Shown here piece after piece: positions 1 through 4,686 of a stretch of DNA of 5,263 bases. The position numbers were made by a program, and so were the translations under genes. Positions within the stretch are counted from its first letter, which is position 1, and every line of letters begins with the position of its first letter. The stretch is from CAYNSB01 sp964399625 (GTDB lineage Bacteria; Planctomycetota; Phycisphaerae; Phycisphaerales; UBA1924). The stretch is taken from NCBI GenBank assembly GCA_964399625.1, contig CAYNSB010000091.1, positions 1-5,263 of the forward strand, given 5' to 3'. A model generated the notes under the pieces. It did not search any database. It saw only the letters and a program-made list of their open reading frames with translations, and was not told the DNA's origin.

Positions 1-1
1 G

Positions 2-1192
2 TTCAAGGACATCCCGCACCTGATGTGCCCGGTGGTGACCGAGATGGGCAAGGCGGCGGCGATCCTGGAGTGGGCGGTCAACAAGATGGACGAGCGGTAC
101 GAGCTGCTGGCCGAGGCGGGCTGCCGCGACATCGGCGCGTACAACTCGCTGGGCTGGGACGAGCTGCGCTCGCGGTTCAACCCGCAGAACGAGCTGGAAG
201 AGGCGCGGATCCCCCGGAAGCTGCCGTACATGGTGTTCGTGATCGACGAGCTGGCCGACCTGATGATGACCAACAAGGAGGTGGAGGGTGCGATCATCCG
301 CATCGCCCAGAAGGCGCGGGCCGTGGGCATCCACCTGATCCTCGCGACGCAGCGTCCGCAGGCGAACGTGGTGACGGGGCTCATCAAGAGCAACATGCCC
401 ACGCGCATCTCGTTCAAGGTCGCCTCGGGCATGGACTCGCGGATCGTGCTCGATCAGAAGGGCGGCGAACTGCTCCTGGGACAGGGCGACATGCTGTACC
501 TCGCGCCCTCGTCCAGCAAGCTCATGCGCGCCCAGGGCACGCTCGTGGACGACGCGGAGATCCGCAAGGTCGTCCGCTTCATGCGCGAGATCGCCAGCCC
601 CAGCTTCGAGCGCCAGCTCATGACCATCCGCAAGGAGGGCGAGGACGAGAACAAGATCCTCCAGAGCCAGAACAACTCCAGCGCCTCGCTCGCGGCCGCG
701 CAGGAGGACCCCATGTTCTTCCGCGCCTGCGAGATCGTTCTGGAGACCAAGCGCGGCAGCGTCTCCCTGCTGCAGCGGCGCCTGGCGATCGGCTACACGC
801 GGGCGAGCCGCCTGATCGACCTCATGGGCATCGCCGGGATCATCTCCGATCACAAGGGATCGGTGGCGCGCGACGTGCTCATCACGCTCGACGAGTGGAA
901 CGCCATGAAGGCGCTCGTCGAGGCGGACCTCTCGAAGATGAAGCAGAACACGACCGGGCAGGGCGAGCTGTTCAGCCCCGGCGCCGACGCCGGAGCCAAG
1001 GGCGAGAACGGCTCCGAACAGGCGGCGCTCCCCTCCCCCACCGACGGAGCGACGACCACTTCGCCCGGGTCCATGCTCGATGAGAACCCGCCCGAGCTTG
1101 AGGACGCGGCCCCGTGGGAAGAGGAGCAGGAGGACGAGTTCGCCGACGCCTTCAAGGATGAGGACGGCAACGAGCGCGACATCCAGCGCTAG
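2..1192 (+). CDS. ftsK: DNA translocase FtsK/SpoIIIE family, C-terminal part (5' end outside window)
   Basis: This is the last 396 residues of an FtsK-type hexameric, ATP-driven DNA pump, which moves chromosome ends through the division septum and activates XerCD at dif. The reading frame is open to the window edge at base 2, and the first residues (FKDIPHLMCPVVTEMGKA) already match the family, so the ATG at 23 is internal. Visible residues 81-89 (IDELADLMM) are the Walker B strand. They are followed by the family motor blocks LATQRPQANVVTG and LDQKGGELLLGQGDML. Walker A, the linker and the membrane domain lie upstream. After a polar linker, residues about 236-297 form the gamma winged helix that reads polar DNA motifs (SLLQRRLAIGYTRASRLID). 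About 100 further residues follow, rich in Gly, Ser and Pro and ending strongly acidic (PWEEEQEDEFADAF). Most family members stop near the end of the gamma domain. The stop is TAG at 1190-1192, and a probable terminator follows about 70 bases later. The family call is very secure. Confidence 0.96.
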   Translation, partial: FKDIPHLMCPVVTEMGKAAAILEWAVNKMDERYELLAEAGCRDIGAYNSLGWDELRSRFNPQNELEEARIPRKLPYMVFVIDELADLMMTNKEVEGAIIRIAQKARAVGIHLILATQRPQANVVTGLIKSNMPTRISFKVASGMDSRIVLDQKGGELLLGQGDMLYLAPSSSKLMRAQGTLVDDAEIRKVVRFMREIASPSFERQLMTIRKEGEDENKILQSQNNSSASLAAAQEDPMFFRACEIVLETKRGSVSLLQRRLAIGYTRASRLIDLMGIAGIISDHKGSVARDVLITLDEWNAMKALVEADLSKMKQNTTGQGELFSPGADAGAKGENGSEQAALPSPTDGATTTSPGSMLDENPPELEDAAPWEEEQEDEFADAFKDEDGNERDIQR

Positions 1193-1262
1193 CGATTCCC
1201 AAAGAGGCGTTCGTCCGCGTTCCGCGCTGCTCCGCGCACTCGCAGGCACAGCCCAGCGTCCT

Positions 1263-1293
1263 CCGCCACCCTGAGAAGATGGGCGGTTTTGTT
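1263..1293 (+). terminator. Probable intrinsic terminator after ftsK
   Basis: CCGCC (1263-1267) pairs with GGCGG (1282-1286), giving a five-pair GC stem. An A-T pair could extend it if one G is bulged. The loop is about 14 bases and is followed by TTTTGTT (1287-1293). The stem is short, so this is a moderate call. Its position 70 bases after the ftsK stop, and before a TATACT element, fits the end of the ftsK transcript. It also argues that the in-frame ATG at 1279, inside the loop, is not the start of the next gene. Confidence 0.5.
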
Positions 1294-1326
1294 CGCGCGC
1301 GTGAAAGACGAGGACCCCCCGTCCCA

Positions 1327-1332
1327 TATACT
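1327..1332 (+). promoter_or_regulatory. Candidate -10 element (TATACT) for the secreted-protein gene
   Basis: TATACT is one base off the sigma70 consensus and stands out in otherwise GC-rich sequence. It lies between the ftsK terminator and the start at 1402, and would give a leader of roughly 60 bases. No good -35 is visible: the best is GTGAAA at 1301-1306, with an over-long 20-base spacer. Only the -10 is proposed here. The same hexamer occurs in the better-supported promoter at 3132-3159. Confidence 0.35.
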
Positions 1333-1352
1333 CCATGTCCACCTGTCTATAC

Positions 1353-1368
1353 CCGAACACGCGTTCGG
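1353..1368. repeat. Short inverted repeat in the 5' leader of the secreted-protein gene
   Basis: CCGAAC (1353-1358) and GTTCGG (1363-1368) are perfect inverted arms around a four-base centre, ACGC. The repeat lies after the candidate -10 and 34 bases before the start codon. It could be an RNA hairpin in the leader or a small dimeric operator site. A six-base arm is short enough to occur by chance, so no function is assigned. Confidence 0.3.
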
Positions 1369-1401
1369 ATACCGACCCTCCACGTTTCGGAAAGGAACCC
1401 C

Positions 1402-3150
1402 ATGCGTCGTCCGTGTCTGAGCCTTGTCTGCGGCCTGGCTGCCTCGGTCCTCATGCCCTTTGGAGCTCTGGCCGAGGTGCCCCCGGCGCTGGATCGCGCG
1501 CCGGCAGACGCGCCCGTGCTCGTGTCGATGCGGAGCGTGAGCGGGTTCGTGACGAACCTTGAGGCGTTCTCGAAGAACCTCCCCAAGGACGCGATGCAGG
1601 GCGTCACGCACGTCAAGGACATGCTCAAGACGCCGGGCGTGAACCCCGAGGGCTCCGCCGCGATCGCCGTGCTCTCCGTGGACAAGGGCGAGGGCGAGAA
1701 GGCGCCCGCGATCGCGATCATCCCCGTCAAGGACTACGCGACGTTCGCGAAGAACTTTGGCGCCAGCGGCTCCGGCGTCGAGCAGATCAAGATCGACGGC
1801 AAGCCCCAGTTCGTCAAGAGCCTCGATGGCGGGTTCGCCGCCCTGGGCGAGCGCAAGGACCTCGTCGAGAAGTTCGCCGGCAAGCCCGGCAACGGACCGG
1901 CGATTGAGAAGTTGATGGGCGCCAACGGGCGCAACGCGGCCGAGGGCAAGGACGCGGTGCTGATCGCCAATCTCCAGATCCTCGCCCCGAAGATCCAGGA
2001 GGGTCTGGACAAGGTCAAAGAGCAGATGAAGCAGATGGCGGCGATGACGGGCAACGCCAAGGCGGCCGAGGGCAACGCCGCGATGATCGAGTGGTTCGGC
2101 ACGGGTCTGACGCGCGACGGGCAGTCGGGCGTGCTCGCGTTCTCGCTCGCGGAGACGGGCGTGAAGCTCGACATGGCCGGGCAGTTCAAGGAGGGCAGCG
2201 AGTGGGCGTCGTACTTCACGGGCAAGGGCAAGGGCGTTCCGCTCGCCGGCTCGCTCCCCAATGACGCGTACCTCTTCGCCTTCGCGATGGACACCGCGAG
2301 CCCGGGCCTCAAGAAGATGTTCGCCCAGCTCGTCGAGCTGCAGAAGAAGGCCGGGGGCGCGGACATGTTCGGTGGCCTGAACCCCATGGCCATGGCCGAC
2401 AAGATCGACGGGTTCTCGTTCTTCTTCGGCGAGTCGCCCGCGCCCATTGGCGGGCTGTTCCTGAACACCGTTGCCTTCATCCGCACGAGCGACCCCGCGG
2501 GCTACTCCAAGACCATCAAGGAGATGATGACCAAGCTCAACGGCCAGAAGCAGAATGGCATCTCGTTCACGACGACGTACGCCGAGGGCGCCGAGAAGAT
2601 CGGAGACGCCTCCGCCGACGCCTGGACCATGAAGATGCAGGGCGATCCGAACGACCCCTCTTCCGCCATGGTGGCGCAGATGCAGGGCATGCTCTTTGGT
2701 CCCGCGGGCATGCAGGGGTACATCGTGCCCGGGCCCGGCGGCGTTGCGCTGACGTACGCCAAGAACAAGGACCTTGCGACCAAGGCACTCGCCGCCGCCA
2801 AGAGCGGGCAGGGGCTGGCGACTGATGCCGGCGTCAAGAGCGTGGGTGCCCAGCTTCCCGCGGACCGCACGATGGAGGGATACGTGGGCGTCAAGAGCAT
2901 CCTCACCACCGCCATTGGGTTCATGAGCATGATGGGTGGCCCCGCCGCGGACCTGAAAGTTCCCCAGGACCTGCCTCCGGTGGGCTTCGGCGGCAGCACG
3001 GATCAGGGTGGTGTTCGGATCGCGACGTACGTTCCGGCCCAGGTCATTGGTGCGATTCGGGATATGGGACAGGCGATGAAGGGCGGACAGGACGAGGACG
3101 AGATGGAGGATGGGGATAAGAAGGAGGGCGCTGGACAGCCCAAGTTCTGA
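1402..3150 (+). CDS. Secreted or periplasmic protein of unknown function (582 aa)
   Basis: I do not recognise the family. The start is ATG 1402, preceded by AAAGGA (1391-1396) with a five-base spacer. It opens directly into a classic signal peptide: basic MRRP, a hydrophobic stretch to residue 21, and an ALA|E cleavage site after residue 24. The longer in-frame start at 1279 would put 41 arginine- and proline-rich residues ahead of the signal and begins inside the upstream terminator, so it is rejected. The mature part has no cysteine and no obvious membrane helix, so it is probably soluble outside the cytoplasm. It is rich in Ala, Gly, Lys and Met, and ends in an acidic-then-basic tail (DEDEMEDGDKKEGAGQPKF). 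Segments beginning near residues 34 (PADAPVLVSM), 286 (PNDAYLFAFAM) and 486 (PADRTMEGYVGV) look alike, each a Pro-x-Asp followed by a probable beta strand and helix. This suggests a repeated fold, loosely recalling DUF3352-type exported proteins (inference, weak). The gene appears to be its own transcription unit, with a strong terminator downstream. Confidence 0.9.
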   Translation: MRRPCLSLVCGLAASVLMPFGALAEVPPALDRAPADAPVLVSMRSVSGFVTNLEAFSKNLPKDAMQGVTHVKDMLKTPGVNPEGSAAIAVLSVDKGEGEKAPAIAIIPVKDYATFAKNFGASGSGVEQIKIDGKPQFVKSLDGGFAALGERKDLVEKFAGKPGNGPAIEKLMGANGRNAAEGKDAVLIANLQILAPKIQEGLDKVKEQMKQMAAMTGNAKAAEGNAAMIEWFGTGLTRDGQSGVLAFSLAETGVKLDMAGQFKEGSEWASYFTGKGKGVPLAGSLPNDAYLFAFAMDTASPGLKKMFAQLVELQKKAGGADMFGGLNPMAMADKIDGFSFFFGESPAPIGGLFLNTVAFIRTSDPAGYSKTIKEMMTKLNGQKQNGISFTTTYAEGAEKIGDASADAWTMKMQGDPNDPSSAMVAQMQGMLFGPAGMQGYIVPGPGGVALTYAKNKDLATKALAAAKSGQGLATDAGVKSVGAQLPADRTMEGYVGVKSILTTAIGFMSMMGGPAADLKVPQDLPPVGFGGSTDQGGVRIATYVPAQVIGAIRDMGQAMKGGQDEDEMEDGDKKEGAGQPKF

Positions 3151-3159
3151 CGCTATACT
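3132..3159 (+). promoter_or_regulatory. Candidate sigma70-like promoter overlapping the 3' end of the secreted-protein gene
   Basis: TGGACA (3132-3137) and TATACT (3154-3159) each differ by one base from TTGACA and TATAAT, and are separated by 16 bases. This is the best promoter-like pair I found in the window. The -35 lies within the last codons of the preceding gene and the -10 starts four bases after its stop. Transcription would begin near 3166. It points towards folP, but an intrinsic terminator intervenes at 3188-3231. Because -35 and -10 use in this organism is unknown, the call is moderate. Confidence 0.45.
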
Positions 3160-3187
3160 GACCGCCACATCTGGAATGCCCCCCCCT

Positions 3188-3231
3188 GCGGGCCTCTGCG
3201 CTTATGGCCGGAGGCCCGCTTTGTTTTTGTT
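3188..3231 (+). terminator. Strong intrinsic terminator between the secreted-protein gene and folP
   Basis: GCGGGCCTC (3188-3196) pairs perfectly over nine bases with GAGGCCCGC (3211-3219) around a 14-base loop. A T-rich tail, TTTGTTTTTGTT, follows immediately. A run of eight C lies just upstream (3179-3186). This should end transcripts of the secreted-protein gene. It also excludes the in-frame ATG at 3204, which sits in the loop, as a sensible folP start. It could equally act as an attenuator for transcripts starting near 3166. Confidence 0.85.
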
Positions 3232-3256
3232 CTTCGCGCGGGGACACTTGCGACGC

Positions 3257-3260
3257 GGAG
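3257..3260 (+). promoter_or_regulatory. Ribosome binding site that sets the folP start
   Basis: GGAG lies six bases before the GTG at 3267. No comparable purine-rich site precedes the upstream in-frame ATG at 3204, and translation from there would add a Cys-containing stretch unlike the family. The GTG start therefore wins. Confidence 0.6.
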
Positions 3261-3266
3261 ACGCGC

Positions 3267-4154
3267 GTGAGCCACTGGCAAATCAGCCCCGTCAAGTCCC
3301 TTGTCCTCGATCGCTCACGCCTGCTCGCGATCCTAAACGTCACGCCCGACAGCTTCTCGGATGGCGGTTCGTTGCTCGATCCCAAGGCGGTTGTCGATGC
3401 GGCAGCCCGGGCCGTGCGTGACGGCGCGGACATGCTGGACGTCGGCGGAGAGAGCACTCGCCCCGGGGCCCAGCGCGTCTCTGCGGAGGAGCAGATCGCC
3501 CGCGTGGTGCCGGCACTGCACGCCATCCGCGCCGCGGGTGGAGCGCTCGCGGAAGTGCCCATCAGCGTGGACACGACACTCGCGGGCGTCGCCCGTGCGG
3601 CCCTGGACGCGGGCGCGGACGCGATCAACGACGTCTCGGGCGGGCTGGATGACCCCGGGATGCTGCCCCTTGCCAGCTCGCGCCAAGTGGGCATCGTGCT
3701 GATGCACCGCTTGCGCGCGCCCGAACGCGACAGCTACTCCGATCGGTACGAGCGCCCGCCCGAGTACGGCGACGTGGTGCGAGTGGTGCGCGACTTCCTG
3801 GGAGAGCGAGCCGACGCCGCGATGCGGGCGGGCGTGTCCCGGGAGCGCATCGTTCTTGACCCCGGTCTTGGCTTTGGCAAGAGCGTGGAGCAGAACCTGG
3901 AGTTGGTCCGGCGCACGGGCGAGTTTCTGGACCTGGGATTCCCCATCTTGAGCGGCGGGAGCCGCAAGAGCTTCGTGGGACGGCTTGCCGCGGGCGGGGC
4001 GGAGCCGGCGGCGCCCAAGGATCGCGTCGCGGGTTCCGTCGCGATCAGCGTGACCCATCTGCTCGCCGGGGCGCGTCTGTTTCGGGTGCACGACGTGCGC
4101 GCCCATCGCGAGGCGCTCGACGTGGCGTGGCCGATGGCCGCAACCCGCCTCTGA
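3267..4154 (+). CDS. folP: Dihydropteroate synthase
   Basis: The enzyme condenses 6-hydroxymethyl-7,8-dihydropterin diphosphate with p-aminobenzoate to give 7,8-dihydropteroate in cytoplasmic folate synthesis, and is the sulfonamide target. The product has 295 residues from GTG 3267, close to the usual 270-290. The diagnostic blocks appear in order on a TIM barrel: LLAILNVTPDSFSDGG (residues 19-34), LDVGGESTRPGA (57-68), PISVDT, AINDVSGG, IVLMH, IVLDPGLGFGKS, GGSRKSFVG (S232, R233, K234, S235) and FRVHDV (H275, D276). The pterin- and diphosphate-binding residues expected of an active enzyme (N24, D58, R65, the SRKS loop and the final His) are all visible, so it should be functional and is not one of the degenerate paralogues. 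It stands 116 bases after the preceding stop, beyond a strong terminator. No other folate gene is in view. The function is secure; the start is fairly secure. Confidence 0.96.
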   Translation: MSHWQISPVKSLVLDRSRLLAILNVTPDSFSDGGSLLDPKAVVDAAARAVRDGADMLDVGGESTRPGAQRVSAEEQIARVVPALHAIRAAGGALAEVPISVDTTLAGVARAALDAGADAINDVSGGLDDPGMLPLASSRQVGIVLMHRLRAPERDSYSDRYERPPEYGDVVRVVRDFLGERADAAMRAGVSRERIVLDPGLGFGKSVEQNLELVRRTGEFLDLGFPILSGGSRKSFVGRLAAGGAEPAAPKDRVAGSVAISVTHLLAGARLFRVHDVRAHREALDVAWPMAATRL

Positions 4155-4215
4155 ACCCGACTCCCCCATTCAGGCATCGAACAAGCATGAGCGAACCCGA
4201 CCTGGCAACCCGCGT

Positions 4216-4237
4216 GGGGCGGTGGGCGGGGCGGCGG
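4216..4237 (+). other. G-rich tract upstream of trxA
   Basis: This 22-base stretch contains G runs of 4, 2, 3, 4, 2 and 2 separated by single C or T bases. It could form a two-layer G-quadruplex on the + strand, but three-layer structures are limited to three runs of three or more. It lies where a -35 box would be expected relative to the -10-like element at 4242. In a genome this GC-rich it may be incidental. Confidence 0.3.
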
Positions 4238-4239
4238 AG

Positions 4240-4250
4240 CCTAGACTAGG
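4240..4250 (+). promoter_or_regulatory. Palindromic -10-like element upstream of trxA
   Basis: CCTAG-A-CTAGG is a perfect five-base inverted repeat around one A. It contains TAGACT (4242-4247), which resembles a -10 hexamer and the TATACT boxes at 1327 and 3154. No -35 is recognisable in the G-rich tract upstream. If used, it would give a leader of about 50 bases for trxA. It might instead be a small operator. Confidence 0.3.
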
Positions 4251-4303
4251 TTCCCGGATGGGTGCGCCACGCGGCCCGCGAGTCCGGGTGCCAAGGAGTT
4301 GAT

Positions 4304-4639
4304 ATGGCGAGCGGCAATATCCACGAGTTCACGGACGCGAACTTCGATGCCGAGGTGCTCAAGTCGGGCACTCCGGTGCTGGTCGATTTCTGGGCGGAAT
4401 GGTGCATGCCGTGCCGGATGCTGACCCCGACGATCGAGGCGGTGGCGAGCGAGTTCACGGGCAAGTTCAAGGTCGGCAAGATGGACACGGACGCGAACCG
4501 CAACGTCGCGGTGAAGTATGGGATCTCCGCGATCCCCACGGTGATCCTGTTCAAAGGTGGGCAGGTCGCCAAGAAGTTCGTGGGCCTCACGAGCAAGGAC
4601 GATCTGTCCAAGGCCATGCGCGAGCTCGCGGGGGTGTGA
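4304..4639 (+). CDS. trxA: Thioredoxin with WCMPC active site
   Basis: This is a small cytoplasmic dithiol-disulfide carrier of 111 residues, the normal size for single-domain thioredoxin. It reduces client proteins and is recharged by thioredoxin reductase. The order of elements is canonical: a first strand, then VLVDFWAEWCMPCRMLTP, with buried Asp28, active-site Cys34 and Cys37 and the kink Pro42, then DTDANRNVAVKYGI, cis-Pro78 in SAIPTVILFKGG, and the closing helix. The one departure is Met35 where the classical motif has Gly (WCGPC). ATG 4304 is chosen because AAGGAG (4293-4298) sits five bases before it. The upstream in-frame GTG at 4262 lacks such a site and would add residues not in the family. 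There is no signal peptide. The next gene starts 47 bases downstream on the same strand and could share the transcript. Confidence 0.96.
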   Translation: MASGNIHEFTDANFDAEVLKSGTPVLVDFWAEWCMPCRMLTPTIEAVASEFTGKFKVGKMDTDANRNVAVKYGISAIPTVILFKGGQVAKKFVGLTSKDDLSKAMRELAGV

Positions 4640-4646
4640 TCGCGGC

Positions 4647-4670
4647 GCGGCCGCCGGTGCGCGGGGCCGC
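4647..4670 (+). other. GC hairpin between trxA and the oxidoreductase gene
   Basis: GCGGCC (4647-4652) pairs with GGCCGC (4665-4670). Inside it, past one bulged G, CCG (4654-4656) pairs with CGG (4662-4664) around a GTGCG loop. No T-run follows, so it is not a normal intrinsic terminator. It ends five bases before the GGAGG ribosome binding site of the next gene and eight bases after the trxA stop. It might protect the trxA mRNA end or separate expression of the two genes. Confidence 0.4.
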
Positions 4671-4686
4671 CTTCCGGAGGAACGTG

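Noticed and set aside
25..1083. 352-codon plus-strand frame overlapping ftsK
   Set aside because: It is an Arg/Gly/Pro-rich alternative frame of a high-GC gene, and the ftsK frame has clear motor motifs.
1279..1401. Upstream ATG start for the secreted-protein gene
   Set aside because: It sits in the ftsK terminator, precedes the candidate promoter, and would bury the signal peptide 41 residues in.
1189..3168. 659-codon open frame on the minus strand, opposite the secreted-protein gene
   Set aside because: It is rich in Arg, His, Leu and Gly with no motif, which is typical of the antisense of a high-GC gene. The plus-strand frame has a signal peptide, ribosome binding site and terminator.
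3204..3266. Upstream ATG start for folP, giving a Cys-containing N-terminal extension
   Set aside because: The ATG lies in the loop of a strong terminator, has no ribosome binding site, and adds residues unlike dihydropteroate synthases.
3333..4169. 278-codon open frame on the minus strand, opposite folP
   Set aside because: folP carries every family motif on the plus strand. The minus frame is a codon-bias shadow.
4153..4201. Direct repeat GAACCCGAC at 4153-4161 and 4193-4201
   Set aside because: There are only two copies of nine bases, with no mobile-element or array context. Chance is the simplest explanation.
4187..4249. A 20-residue open frame (MSEPDLATRVGRWAGRRSLD) between folP and trxA
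   Set aside because: It has no clear ribosome binding site, and its end overlaps the -10-like palindrome. Its length is expected by chance in GC-rich DNA.
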